64,000 bases of DNA. Source: Trebonia kvetii. Its GTDB lineage: Bacteria; Actinomycetota; Actinomycetes; Streptosporangiales; Streptosporangiaceae. Each line of letters opens with the position of its first letter. The first letter of the stretch is position 1. The notes beneath the pieces are model-generated. The model made no database searches and was not told where the DNA came from. It saw nothing but the letters and a program-made list of their open reading frames with translations. The position numbers and the translations under genes were made by a program. Shown here in pieces: positions 1 to 9,700 of the stretch. The DNA is taken from assembly GCF_007827045.1 (NCBI RefSeq), contig NZ_RPFW01000002.1:248001-312000 (forward strand), read 5' to 3'.

Positions 1-1
1 G

Positions 2-280
<279 letters not shown>

Positions 281-301
281 GTCAGGGGACGTACCCGTTC
301 G

Positions 302-327
302 GATAACAGCAAGAAGCGCGCAGCGCG
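302..327 (+). repeat. Dispersed repeat copy 1 (GATAACAGCAAGAAGCGCG variant)
   Basis: Nineteen bases are identical to the copies at 2139 and 24997; the tail is GCGCGcAGCGCG instead of GCGCGGAGCGC. It lies between argG and the exporter at 420, about 80 bp upstream of the exporter's putative -10 box. Confidence 0.75.
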
Positions 328-419
328 TGTCGCCTGTCGGCGTTCAGCGGGCGGGCGGCGGCGAACGGGGGCGTCCCCTTCTGCTGACCCGCAAATTAGT
401 TGAGATGTAAACTTTCCGG

Positions 420-1943
420 GTGACGGAGCCGGCTGGGGAGACAGACGCGGTGGTGACGCGGCCGGCGTCAGCGCAGGCCACGGGGGAGCGGGCGGCACAG
501 CGGACCGGGCTCGGACTGTTTCTCGTCTCGGCGGCGCAGTTCGTCTTGCAACTCGACTTCTCGATCGTGAACGTGGCGCTCGCCACGATCCAGCGGGAGT
601 TCGGCGTGTCCGCGGCGGACCTGCAGTGGATCATCACCGGGTACGCGCTGCCGTTCGGCGCGCTGCTGCTGCTCGGCGGCCGGATCGGGGACCTGACCGG
701 GCACCGGCGGCTGCTCGTGGCCGGGCTCGGCATCTTCGGTGCAACGTCGCTTGCGGCGGGTCTCGCGCCCAGTTCTGGCGTGCTCATCGGTGCGCGGTTT
801 GCCCAGGGGGCCAGCGCCGCCCTCGTCGCGCCCATGGCGCTCGCCGCGGTCACTGACCTGTTTCCCGACGGGCCGGGGCGGGCCCGCGCGCTCGGCATCT
901 ACCAGGGCGCGACGGCCGCCGGGGCGAGCACCGGCATCGTGCTCGGCGGGATCCTGACCGAGCTGGCCGGCTGGCGGGCAATCTTCCTGGTGAATCCGCC
1001 GGTGATCGCGATCCTGGTGGCGGCGATGCTCCGGCTGCTGCCGCGGGACGCGATGCACCGGGCGCACGGCACCGGGCTGTCCGACGGCACCGGGCTGTCT
1101 CAGGGCGCGGCCGCGCGGCGGCTTGACGTGGCAGGCGCGGCACTGGTCACAGTGAGCGTGGCGGCACTGATCTTCGGGCTGAGCCAGGGGCAGCAGAACG
1201 GGTTCGGCGCGCCCGCCGCCCTGGCCGCGCTGGCGGCGGCGGTGCTGCTCGGTGCGGCGTTCGTCGCTGTCGAGCGACATGCCCGCGCGCCCATGGTGCC
1301 TGTCCGGATGCTCGCCGATCCCGCGCGCCGGGTCGCGCTCGCCACCATGTTCGTTGTCGCCTCGGTCATCGTCGGCTACGTGTACTTCGTCACCCTCTAC
1401 ATGCAGCGGGTTCTCGGGTTCTCGCCGCTGCGGGCGGGGCTCGGGCTGCTCCCCGCGACGCTCACCGTCCTTGTGACGGCGACCTGGCTGACCAGGAGGC
1501 TCGCGGCCAGGTTCGGTGCCCGGCCCGTGCTCGCCGCCGGCCTGGTGTCGATCGCGCTTGGCCAGGCCTGCCTGACCCAGCTGTCGGCGTCAGGGTCCTA
1601 CCAGGTGAACGTGCTGCCGGGGATCGTGCTCACCGCGTTCGGCATGGGCTTGCTCTTCCCCACGGCGTCGGTGCTCGCGACGGCCGGGGTCGCTCCGGGG
1701 GACCGGGGCCTGGCCGGCGGCCTGCTCGCCGCCTCGCAGCAGGTCGGCATGGCAGTCGGGCTCGCGGTGCTCGCCACCATCGCGGCGGCGCGGGCCCGCG
1801 CCGTCCCCGGGCCAGCGTCGGCGGCCCTGGTCGCCGGCTACCGGCTCTCCTACCTGCTCGCGGTCGCGATCGTCGCCTGCGCCTTCGCCGCGGTGCTGCT
1901 CTTCCTGCGCCCCTCGCCCCCCGTGAACCCCACGCGTCCCTAG
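420..1943 (+). CDS. MFS drug/solute exporter, DHA2 (14-TM) family
   Basis: 507 aa, the usual length for the EmrB/QacA (DHA2) branch. The first membrane helix ends in FSIVNVALATIQREFG, an acidic-residue-in-TM1 signature of this family. Motif A is GGRIGDLTGHRR (loop 2-3), and the antiporter motif C region GASTGIVLGGILTEL precedes WRAIFLVNPP. Likely proton-coupled efflux of hydrophobic compounds; substrate unknown. The start is GTG: a TAAACT box (408-413) lies exactly six bases before it and there is no Shine-Dalgarno, so the transcript is probably leaderless. No dedicated regulator is adjacent. Confidence 0.88.
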   Translation: MTEPAGETDAVVTRPASAQATGERAAQRTGLGLFLVSAAQFVLQLDFSIVNVALATIQREFGVSAADLQWIITGYALPFGALLLLGGRIGDLTGHRRLLVAGLGIFGATSLAAGLAPSSGVLIGARFAQGASAALVAPMALAAVTDLFPDGPGRARALGIYQGATAAGASTGIVLGGILTELAGWRAIFLVNPPVIAILVAAMLRLLPRDAMHRAHGTGLSDGTGLSQGAAARRLDVAGAALVTVSVAALIFGLSQGQQNGFGAPAALAALAAAVLLGAAFVAVERHARAPMVPVRMLADPARRVALATMFVVASVIVGYVYFVTLYMQRVLGFSPLRAGLGLLPATLTVLVTATWLTRRLAARFGARPVLAAGLVSIALGQACLTQLSASGSYQVNVLPGIVLTAFGMGLLFPTASVLATAGVAPGDRGLAGGLLAASQQVGMAVGLAVLATIAAARARAVPGPASAALVAGYRLSYLLAVAIVACAFAAVLLFLRPSPPVNPTRP

Positions 1944-2026
1944 CACCCGTGCACCCCGCGCGCTCCGCGCGTCCGCCCCCCGTGCGCTTCGCGCCACCCA
2001 TCCGCGCCCCTTACACCGCAAACGGT

Positions 2027-2038
2027 GATAACAGCAAG
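2027..2038 (+). repeat. Dispersed repeat, core only (GATAACAGCAAG)
   Basis: A 12-base partial copy of the dispersed repeat, diverging after AAG. It sits about 100 bp before the full copy at 2139 in the same intergenic region. Confidence 0.5.
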
Positions 2039-2100
2039 TTTTCTGCCAGGCGGAAGGCGCATAGGGCTTGGGCAGGCGTCTGCCGCAGATGACCCGCGAT

Positions 2101-2125
2101 CACGCCTCTGGTGCGCGGAGGCGTG
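2101..2125. terminator. Possible hairpin between the exporter and the GNAT gene
   Basis: CACGCCTC (2101-2108) pairs perfectly with GAGGCGTG (2118-2125) around a 9-nt loop. It lies between two convergent genes (exporter ending 1943, GNAT ending 2185), where a bidirectional terminator would be expected, but no T-run follows, so the role is uncertain. The rest of 1944-2184 contains no gene. Confidence 0.4.
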
Positions 2126-2138
2126 CCCGGGCATATCT

Positions 2139-2163
2139 GATAACAGCAAGAAGCGCGGAGCGC
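2139..2163 (+). repeat. Dispersed repeat copy 2 (full 25 bp)
   Basis: Identical over 25 bases to the copy at 24997-25021. The last 11 bases, GCGCGGAGCGC, can fold on themselves as GCGC-GGA-GCGC. It lies 21 bp beyond the stop codon of the leftward GNAT gene. Confidence 0.8.
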
Positions 2164-2184
2164 AATGCCGCCGCCGGGGGTTGT

Positions 2185-2682
2185 TCACAGGGCCAGGCTC
2201 ATCATGGTCAGGTCGAGCCAGCGGCCGAACTTGGTGCCGACCTCGCGGGCGGTGCCGACGGTCTCGAAGCCGTGGCGCTCGTGCAGCGCGATCGAGCGGG
2301 TGTTGGAGGCCTCGATGGAGGCCATCATGACGTGCGCACCGGATTCTGTGGCGGCGCTGATGAGGGTCTGCAGCAGTTGGGCGCCGAGGCCGCGGCCCTG
2401 GTGGCCGTCGGTCACGTACACCGAGTCCTCGACGGTGTGCCGATAGCCGTCCTTGGGCCGCCAGGGGGACCAGTTCGCGAAGCCGATCAGCGCGCAGTCG
2501 GCCTCGGCGACGTAGACCGAGCGGCGGGTCAGGTTGTCGGCGAGCCATTCCCGGTTGCCTTCGGCTGTCACCTGGTGCGTCGTCCACATGGCGGTCGAGT
2601 GCGCGATCACGTCGTTGCGGATCGCGCGGATCGCCTCGGAGTCTCCGGCGTCGGCGGACCGAATCTTATATAGTGGAGTCAT
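2185..2682 (-). CDS. GNAT-family N-acetyltransferase (phosphinothricin acetyltransferase-like)
   Basis: 165 aa. The N-terminus IRSADAGDSEAIRAIRNDVI and the acetyl-CoA loop GHQGRGLGAQLL, followed by ASIEASNTRSIALHERHGFE, are typical of the Pat/YwnH/MnaT branch, which acetylates small amines or amino-acid analogues. Start ATG at 2682 overlaps the ATG of the divergent regulator by two bases. On the minus strand TACTAT lies seven bases before the ATG and there is no Shine-Dalgarno, suggesting a leaderless message. GNAT genes are often paired with XRE-cupin regulators, consistent with local control; the substrate is unknown. Confidence 0.85.
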   Translation of the reverse strand: MTPLYKIRSADAGDSEAIRAIRNDVIAHSTAMWTTHQVTAEGNREWLADNLTRRSVYVAEADCALIGFANWSPWRPKDGYRHTVEDSVYVTDGHQGRGLGAQLLQTLISAATESGAHVMMASIEASNTRSIALHERHGFETVGTAREVGTKFGRWLDLTMMSLAL

Positions 2683-2697
2683 GTCTACTATAGTAGA
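2668..2697. promoter_or_regulatory. Compact divergent promoter/operator containing both start codons
   Basis: The stretch holds TATAGT (2670-2675) six bases before the rightward ATG, and the perfect palindrome CTACTATAGTAG (2686-2697), which supplies TACTAT seven bases before the leftward ATG. TATAGTGGA and TATAGTAGA form half-site-like direct repeats about 21 bp apart. Each gene's -10 box therefore lies in the first codons of the other gene. The XRE-cupin product is the natural candidate repressor. Confidence 0.65.
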
Positions 2698-3322
2698 TTC
2701 GATGGCGGCGTTCGGCGAGCGACTTCGCGGCGAGCGGCGGGCCAGGGGCTGGACGATCGACAGGCTCGCCGAGGCGTCCGCCGTCTCCCGGGCGATGATC
2801 AGCAAGATCGAGCGGGGCGAGAGCAGCCCGACCGCCGTTGTGCTCGGCAAGCTGTCGGCGGCACTGCAGCTCAGCATGCCGGAGCTGTTTTCCCCGGCAC
2901 CGGGCCTTCCCGTAGCCGGCCTTCCCGCGATCGGGCCAGGCCAGGCCGGGGAGGCGCCGGCTGCCGGCGGACGGCGGCAGGCCGCCGCGGTGCGCCGGGC
3001 GGCTGACTCGGCGCGGTGGCGCGACCCGGAGACCGGGTACCTGCGCCGGCCGGTGTCGTCCCCGGCGTTTCCCGCGGCGGTCACCGAGGTGACCCTGCCG
3101 GCCGGGGCCCGCGTGCCGTATCCGGCGGGCGCGTACGCGTTCATCGCTCAGCTCGTCTGGGTGGTGTCGGGAGAACTAACCCTGGCGGACGGACCCGCCG
3201 TTCACGTGCTGGGCTCGGGTGACACGTTTGAGCTCGGAGAGCCGCAGGCGAGGGAGTTCCGCAACGAGACCGCGGATGACTGCCGCTACCTGGTCGTGGT
3301 CGTCCGCACGGCCACGCCGTAG
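2681..3322 (+). CDS. XRE-family regulator with C-terminal cupin domain
   Basis: 213 aa. An N-terminal helix-turn-helix (about residues 10-65; LAEASAVSRAMISKIERGES is the recognition segment) is joined by a Pro/Ala-rich linker to a cupin barrel (about 130-210; GELTLADGPAVHVLGSGDTF). Such regulators sense a small ligand in the cupin. Start chosen at ATG 2681 because TATAGT lies six bases upstream; ATG 2702 is an alternative that would leave a 20-nt leader without Shine-Dalgarno. It is divergent from, and overlaps, the GNAT gene it probably controls. Confidence 0.85.
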   Translation: MSTIVDSMAAFGERLRGERRARGWTIDRLAEASAVSRAMISKIERGESSPTAVVLGKLSAALQLSMPELFSPAPGLPVAGLPAIGPGQAGEAPAAGGRRQAAAVRRAADSARWRDPETGYLRRPVSSPAFPAAVTEVTLPAGARVPYPAGAYAFIAQLVWVVSGELTLADGPAVHVLGSGDTFELGEPQAREFRNETADDCRYLVVVVRTATP

Positions 3323-3521
3323 CCCGACCCAACAGAGCACGACGCACGAGAGTGCGACGCACGCAGGGCGCGACGCTGGAGGGCAGCGTCGGTGCGGAGC
3401 CGCACCAGGCCGCGACGGCATCGCGGCGGGCGGTACGGGGGCTGCCGCAACCGTTCGGGATAAGACCGGTGATTCACGCGATCGGGGGAACGGTAGCCGA
3501 GAAGGAGGGAGGCGGGTTGCC

Positions 3522-3758
3522 ATGCCGATGCCGGACGACGGCCCGCCGCCGCGGGAGCCGCGCAAGCCGCTTGGCCTGGCGACGCGGCGACGGGCCTACC
3601 TCATGATGATGGGCGTGTGCGTACTGCTTATCGTGCTCGCGTGGACCCTTATCTGGCGGTACTCGATCACGGCCGCCGTAGTGATGTCCGCGGTGGCGCT
3701 GTGCGTACCGCCGTTCGCGGCGATCGTCGCCAACGCGGGGCCGGCGAACAGGCAGTAG
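3522..3758 (+). CDS. DUF3099-type small membrane protein
   Basis: 78 aa. A Pro-rich N-terminus is followed by RRRAYLMMMGVCVLLIVLAW and a second hydrophobic stretch ending ALCVPPFAAIVAN, the two-helix pattern of actinobacterial DUF3099 proteins. Start ATG at 3522 is set by a strong ribosome site, GAAGGAGGGAGG, about 10 bases upstream. Membrane location is clear; function is unknown. The preceding 200 bp (3323-3521) contain no gene I can support. Confidence 0.8.
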   Translation: MPMPDDGPPPREPRKPLGLATRRRAYLMMMGVCVLLIVLAWTLIWRYSITAAVVMSAVALCVPPFAAIVANAGPANRQ

Positions 3759-3857
3759 CGGGCTCGCCCGCGCGTTGTCCACAGAGAATTACACAGCTGT
3801 GATTTACGCCACCGGCCCGCCCTCGGGCGCTCGTCGCCGGGCCGCGGACCCGCGGCC

Positions 3858-4257
3858 CTACCCGGCGGCGAAGCGGAATTCGCGATTGCGCAGCCGGTCG
3901 GTGAAGCCGATCGACCGGTAGACGAGCACCGGAACCGGGTAGCCGTCGTGGCCGGGCGGCCGCACGACGCCGGTCTTCGCACTGCGCTCCCGCGCGGCGG
4001 CCAGGGCGGCGAGCGTGACGCCGCCGCCGAGCCCGCGACGGCGGTGCGCCGTGGCGCAGCCGACTGGCTCCACCAGGCGGTGGCAGTGGGTCCTGGCGGC
4101 GACCTCGGACCGTTCGATGTGCCGGAAGAGCGTGAGCCCACCCGATCACCCCGGCGGCCCGGCCGGGGTCACCGTCAGTCAGCGGCGTGCACACCCGCGC
4201 CGACACGGCCTGCAGCTCGGGGAGCAGGTCGATGAAGCGTCCCTCGCGATAACCCAC
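3858..4257 (-). pseudogene. Frameshifted GNAT acetyltransferase remnant
   Basis: Reading leftward, one frame gives GYREGRFIDLLPELQAVSAR and runs to the GVIGW codons near 4145. The adjacent frame then gives GLTLFRHIERSEVAARTHC, RLVEPVGCATAHRRRGLGGG and PVLVYRSIGF, the acetyl-CoA-binding core and C-terminus of a GNAT protein. The second frame has an in-frame TGA just upstream, so neither half makes a complete domain. A single-base slip near 4140-4150 would join them. The N-terminal portion of the family is also short. A sequencing error is the alternative explanation. Confidence 0.6.
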
Positions 4258-4398
4258 AGCGGCTCCAGGAGAATCTCACGACCGGGCGGAACGAGACGAG
4301 ATGACACGCGATGACCAGATGCGCCAACCACGGTGCGCGACGCGGCACGGCCGCGTCAACCGGATTTCCCGCCGGCCGGGCGCCGCGCGGCGGGACTC

Positions 4399-5487
4399 TC
4401 AGTCGCTTAGGTAACGCCCAAGCACACCGGGGTCCGGATCGGCGCCGAGGCCGGGACCGTTCGGCACCGCGATCCTGCCCGCAGCCGGGACGACGGCCTC
4501 GCCGTACGGCAGCGCCTCCAGGTCGGAGTACCGCCATTCGATCATCGCGTCGGCCGTGCCGAGCGCCGCCGTGACGTGGATCGCTGCCAGCAGCCCGGGC
4601 CCGTGGTAGAAGGTGTGCGGCAGCACCGCGACGTTGCGCACCGCCGCGACAGGGAACACCTGGCGCAGTTCGGTGACGCCGCCCATCTTGGCGGGGCTCG
4701 GCTGGAGCACGTCGACGGCGCCGGCGTCCATCAGCCGGCCGAAGTCCAGCAGCGTGGCCGCGTTCTCGCCCGCGGCGATCGGGATGCCGCACCCCGCGCG
4801 CAGCGCCGCCAGGCCGGCGAAGTTCTCCGGCGGCCACACCGGCTCCTCGAGCCAGCGCAGTCCGACGCCGGCCATGTCGGCCGCGGCCTGGCGCGCCTGG
4901 GCGAGCGTCCAGGCGCAGTTCACGTCGAGCATCAGCGTCGTGGTGTCGCCTGCCTCCGATCGGGCGGCGCGCACCACCGAGGGCGCCCGCTCGTGCAGCT
5001 TGACCGCGCGGAAGCCGGCGTCGAGGGCGGCGCGGACCCCCGCCCGCACGAGCGGCTCGGCGCCGAGCGGGTCGAGGCTCGCGTAGCAGGGCAGGTCAGG
5101 GGCGCCGCCGCCGAGCAGCCGGTGCAGCGGCACGCCCGCCGCCCGGCCCGCGATGTCCCACAGCGCGGTGTCCACGGCGGACAGGGCGTGCATGACGGTG
5201 CCGCCGCGGCCGAAGACCTGGAGCTTCTGCTGGATCTCCCGCATCAGCGGCCCGATGCGGGCGGCGTCACGGCCCAGGCACAGCGGCGCGATCAGCTCCT
5301 CGACCGACCAGCGTGTCATCGGAGCGGCCTCGAAACCGAACGCCTCACCCCAGCCGGCGACTCCGTCGCCGGTGGTGATCTTCACCAGCAGGGAATCCAC
5401 CGGCGGCCGTGGCGCGGTCGACGACCCGTTGGCCGGCCGGAACGGGATGCGGAGCGGAAACGTCTCGACCCTGGCGATTGCGTCCAC
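4399..5487 (-). CDS. Enolase-superfamily enzyme (mandelate racemase/muconate lactonizing type)
   Basis: 362 aa from GTG 5487. Metal ligands are visible in order: Asp in MLDVNC, Glu in WLEEPVW, Glu in AAGENAA. A His in LPHTFYHG fits the catalytic base side of mandelate-racemase-type members. The usual Lys-x-Lys motif reads AVKLHERAP, so the second lysine is His. The reaction class is proton abstraction next to a carboxylate; substrate not predictable. It follows the phosphatase gene by about 50 bp in the same direction. A GGGGGA lies about 10 bases before the start; an upstream in-frame start is possible. Confidence 0.82.
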   Translation of the reverse strand: MDAIARVETFPLRIPFRPANGSSTAPRPPVDSLLVKITTGDGVAGWGEAFGFEAAPMTRWSVEELIAPLCLGRDAARIGPLMREIQQKLQVFGRGGTVMHALSAVDTALWDIAGRAAGVPLHRLLGGGAPDLPCYASLDPLGAEPLVRAGVRAALDAGFRAVKLHERAPSVVRAARSEAGDTTTLMLDVNCAWTLAQARQAAADMAGVGLRWLEEPVWPPENFAGLAALRAGCGIPIAAGENAATLLDFGRLMDAGAVDVLQPSPAKMGGVTELRQVFPVAAVRNVAVLPHTFYHGPGLLAAIHVTAALGTADAMIEWRYSDLEALPYGEAVVPAAGRIAVPNGPGLGADPDPGVLGRYLSD

Positions 5488-5539
5488 GACCGGAATGTCC
5501 CCCGTCTCGGCCGTCCGTACCGGCGGGAAGCCCGGGCGG

Positions 5540-6700
5540 TCAGGCTCCTGCCCAGCGCAGCAGCACCAGCGTGGCGTCGTCGCGCAGGTCGCCGCCCTGA
5601 TGCTCGAGGACCGCGCCGACCACCCGGCGCAGCAGTTCCTCTGGTTCCTGCTCGCCGGCGGCCTGCTGTTCCAGCAGGTCGACCAGCCGGTCGACGCCGA
5701 ACAGGTCGCCGTCTGGTGTGTGCGCGTCGGTGACGCCGTCGGTGTAAAGGAGCACCGCGTCGCCCGGTTCGAGGTCGCGGGCGGCCACCACCGGGGTGCC
5801 GGTGCCGAGCCCGAACGGGAGGGTGGCGTCGCTGTCGAGTTCCGCGACCACCTTCCTGCCGCGCAGCAGCAGCGGCCTCGGGTGGCCCGCGCAGGTCCAC
5901 TCCAGCCGCCCGGTGCCGAGGGCGAGCGTGCCGAGGATGCCGGTGGCGAAGGACAGGTCGTCGTACACACCGGCCATGCCCGTGTCGATGGCCGTGTGCA
6001 TCTCCGCCAGCGGCGACCCGGCGCGGCGCGCGTGCCGGTAGGCGCCCACGGCGAGGGCGGCGAGCAGCGTCGAGCCGGTCCCGTGCCCCATGCCGTCGAT
6101 GATGGCGAAATGCAGGGTGTCGTCGTCGGCCGCGTAGTCGAAGGTATCGCCCGCGATGTCGTAGGCCGGCTCCAGCATCCCGGCCACGTGCCCGCCGCTG
6201 ACCCGCACGCTCCACGGCGGCAGCATGTCCCACTGCATCGACGCGGCCAGCGACACACCGTGGCCCGCCCGCCGTCGGATGTGCGGGATGTCGCTGACCC
6301 GGATCATCCCGCCGAGGATCAACCCGGCGAACACCCCGAGCAGTTCCGCCTGCCGCAGGTGCGCTGGGCCGTCGTCGGGCAGGGTCACCGCGAGCACGCC
6401 AATGCGCGCGGTTTGCTCGAGCACCGGCACCCAGATCCGCGCCTGCCCGTCGCGGGCACTGGCCGTCGGCTGTCCCGTGGTGAATGCCCTGCCCGGCAGC
6501 GTTCCCGTCACCTGCTCCGGGGGCAGCGCGGCCGACAGCGGCTGCAACGTCTGGCGGGACAGGTCCGCCAGGTACACGACCGGGTCGCTTCCAGGAGGGC
6601 ATGCCAGGGCAAGCAGCGGGTCGAGGTCCACCGAGGCGCGTGCGGCCAGGATGCGCAGCGCCTCGGTGTACGCGAACTCGGCGTTCAGGAACTCGGCCAC
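5540..6700 (-). CDS. SpoIIE/RsbU-type PP2C serine phosphatase with GAF-like sensor
   Basis: 386 aa from GTG 6700. The N-terminal half contains RIWVPVLEQTARIGVLAV, typical of a GAF-like sensor domain. The C-terminal half has the phosphatase landmarks DIAGDTFDYA, AIIDGMGHGTGS, CAGHPRPLLL, LLYTDGVTDA and DDATLVLL. Such proteins dephosphorylate anti-anti-sigma factors (STAS domains) in partner-switching control of alternative sigma factors. No anti-sigma or STAS gene is adjacent. The start lies 7 bases after the ileS stop with no Shine-Dalgarno, so translation is probably coupled to ileS. Confidence 0.82.
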   Translation of the reverse strand: MAEFLNAEFAYTEALRILAARASVDLDPLLALACPPGSDPVVYLADLSRQTLQPLSAALPPEQVTGTLPGRAFTTGQPTASARDGQARIWVPVLEQTARIGVLAVTLPDDGPAHLRQAELLGVFAGLILGGMIRVSDIPHIRRRAGHGVSLAASMQWDMLPPWSVRVSGGHVAGMLEPAYDIAGDTFDYAADDDTLHFAIIDGMGHGTGSTLLAALAVGAYRHARRAGSPLAEMHTAIDTGMAGVYDDLSFATGILGTLALGTGRLEWTCAGHPRPLLLRGRKVVAELDSDATLPFGLGTGTPVVAARDLEPGDAVLLYTDGVTDAHTPDGDLFGVDRLVDLLEQQAAGEQEPEELLRRVVGAVLEHQGGDLRDDATLVLLRWAGA

Positions 6701-6707
6701 GGCGACG

Positions 6708-9700
6708 CTACACGCGGGTGACCTGGACGCGGATCTCCCCGTCATCGCCCGCCGGCTGGGGCACGCCAGCCACGCCGTCGGCCGGGGCCACGTCCAGCGA
6801 CACGGCGAGCGTCTCGCCGGCGATGAACGCCTGGTGCGCGCGCACCGCGTCGGCCGTCGCGCCGTCGGCGCCGATGACCAGCGCGATCCGGTCCGACACG
6901 TCCAGCCCGGCATCCTTGCGCGCCTGCTGCACCACGCGGACCACATCCCTGGCGGCGCCCTCCGCGAGCAGCGCCGGCGTCAGCGTCGTGTCCAGCGAGA
7001 TCAGCCCGCTGCCCGGCAGGGCCAGCGTCGAGTCCGGGTTGGCCGCGGTGAGCTTCAGCTCGTACTCGCCGTCCCGCAGTTCCACGCCGCCGGCCGTCAC
7101 GGTGCCCGCATCCACCGACCAGTCGCCCGCCTTGACCGCGCGGATCACCTCCTGCACCTGCTTGCCGAGCCGCGGGCCGAGGACGCGCGGGTTGACGGTG
7201 AGCGTGCTGGCGCCGAGCGCCGCCGGGTCGGCTCGCAGTGCCAGGTCCTTGACGTTGACCTCGTCCTTGATGATGTCGGCGAACTCGCTGAGCGCCGCCG
7301 CCGACGGGTCAGCCACGGTGAGCGTGGCGAGCGGCAGCCGGACGCGCAGCTGCTGGTTCTTGCGCAGGCTCAGCGCGGCGCTGCACACGATCCGCGTCAG
7401 GTCCATCGTCGAGGCGAGGCCGGCATCCGACGGCCAGGACTGCACGGAAGGCCAGTCCTCCAGATGCACGCTCTCGCCGCCGGTAAGTCCCCGCCAGATC
7501 GTCTCCGCGGTCATCGGCAGCAGCGGCGCCGCCGCGCGGGTGACGGTCTCCAGCACGGTCCACAGCGTGTCGAGCGCCGCCCGGTCGCCGGCCCAGAACC
7601 GGTCACGGGACCGCCTGATGTACCAGTTGGTGAGCAGCTCGAGGTAGTCGCGCAGCTCCTGGCAGGCGCCGGCGACCGCGAAATCGTCCATCTGCGCGGC
7701 GAGGTTCTCAACCAGCGACTTGGTCTTGCCCAGGATGTAGCGGTCGAGCACGTGCTGGCTGCCGGTGCTGTACGACGCCTGGTACGACTCCGCGTTCGCG
7801 TACAGCGCGAAGAAGTAATAGGTGTTCCACAGCGGCAGCAGTGCCTGCCGCACCCCCTCGCGGATGCCCTGCTCGGTGACGACCAGGTTCCCGCCGCGCA
7901 GGATCGGCGACGCCATCAGGAACCAGCGCATCGCGTCGGACCCGTAGCTGTCGAAGACCTCGTTGACGTCGGGGTAGTTCCGCAGCGACTTGGACATCTT
8001 GCGGCCGTCGTTGCCGAGCACGATGCCGTGCGAGACGCAGGTGCGGAACGACGGCCGGTCGAACAGCGCCGTCGCGAGCACGTGCAGCGTGTAGAACCAG
8101 CCGCGGGTCTGCCCGATGTACTCCACGATGAAGTCGCCCGGGTAGTGCGAGTCGAACCACTCGGCGTTCTCAAACGGGTAGTGCACCTGCGCGAACGGCA
8201 TCGAGCCCGACTCGAACCAGCAGTCAAGGACCTCGGGCACCCGCCGCATCATCGACCGCCCGGAAGGGTCGTCCGGGTTCGGCCGGACGAGGTTGTCGAT
8301 CCCCGGCCGGTGCAGGTCGTCCGGCCGGACGCCGAAGTCCCGCTCGAGCTCGTCAAGCGACCCGTACACGTCGGTGCGCGGGTAGTTCGGGTCGTCGCTC
8401 TGCCACACCGGGATCGGCGAGCCCCAGAACCGGTTGCGGCTGATCGACCAGTCGCGCGCGCCGGACAGCCACTTGCCGAACTGCCCGTGCTTGACGTGCT
8501 CGGGCACCCAGGTGATCTGCTCGTTCAGCTCGACCATACGGTCGCGGAACTTGCTGACCTCGACGAACCAGGATGAGACCGCCTTGTAGATCAGCGGGTT
8601 GCGGCAGCGCCAGCAGTGCGGGTAGGAGTGCGTGTAGTCGTCGCGGCGCACCAGAGCGCCGTCCTCGCGCAGCCGCGCGATGATCGGCTTGTTCGCCTCG
8701 AAGACGTGCATCCCCGCCCAATCGCGCACGACCGGCAGGTACTTGCCCTGTTCGTCGACGGTCAGCACCGTCGGGATGCCCGCCGCCTGGCACGCGGCGG
8801 CGTCCGCCTCGCCGTAGGCGGGCGCCATGTGCACCACGCCGGTGCCGTCCTCGGTGGTCACCTCGTCGGAGGCGATGACCCGCCACGCGTCGCCGGTGCC
8901 GAACGCCTCGGCGTCGGCGAGGTAGTCGAATAGCGGCTGGTAGCGGCGGCCGAGCAGTTCTTCACCGCGGAACGAGTTGAGCTTCCTCGCCCCGGCGAAC
9001 TCCTTCTCGTAGGCGGGCAGCCGCGCCTCGGCCAGCACGTACCGCTCGCCGTCTTCGGTCTCCACGGTGACGTAGGTCAGGTCGGCGCCGACCGCGACGG
9101 CGAGGTTCGACGGGAGCGTCCACGGCGTGGTGGTCCAGGCGAGGATCCACTCGCCGGTGTCCAGCTTGAACCGGACGGTGACCGACGGGTCGGTGCGGTC
9201 GGCGTAGACGTCGTCGTCCATCCGCAGCTCATGGTTGGACAGCGGGGTCTCGCACCGCCAGCAGTAGGGCAGCACCTTGAAGCCCTGGTAGACGAGCCCC
9301 TTGTCGTGCAGCGTCTTGAACGCCCACATGACGCTCTCCATGTACGGGAGGTCGAGCGTCTTGTAGTCGTTGTCGAAGTCGACCCAGCGGGCCTGGCGGG
9401 TGACGTAGTCCTGCCACTCGCGCGTGTAGCGCAGCACCGAGTCGCGGCAGGCCTCGTTGAACGTCTCGATGCCCATCTTGAGGATGTCGGCCTTGCCGGA
9501 GATGCCGAGCAGCCGTTCGGCTTCGACCTCGGCGGGCAGCCCGTGGGTGTCCCAGCCGAACCGCCGGTCCACCTTCGCGCCGCGCATCGTCTTGTAACGG
9601 GGGACGATGTCCTTGACGTAGCCGGTCAGCAGGTGCCCGTAGTGCGGCAAGCCGTTCGCGAACGGCGGGCCGTCATAGAAGACGAACTCGCCCGTGCTGT

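Noticed and set aside
2534..2680. Upstream extension of the XRE-cupin frame
   Set aside because: Would run through the GNAT gene; no family similarity before the helix-turn-helix, and the -10 box at 2670 sets the start at 2681.
6225..8576. 783-codon rightward frame over ileS and the phosphatase
   Set aside because: Composition artefact of high GC; ileS HIGH/KMSKS motifs are on the minus strand.
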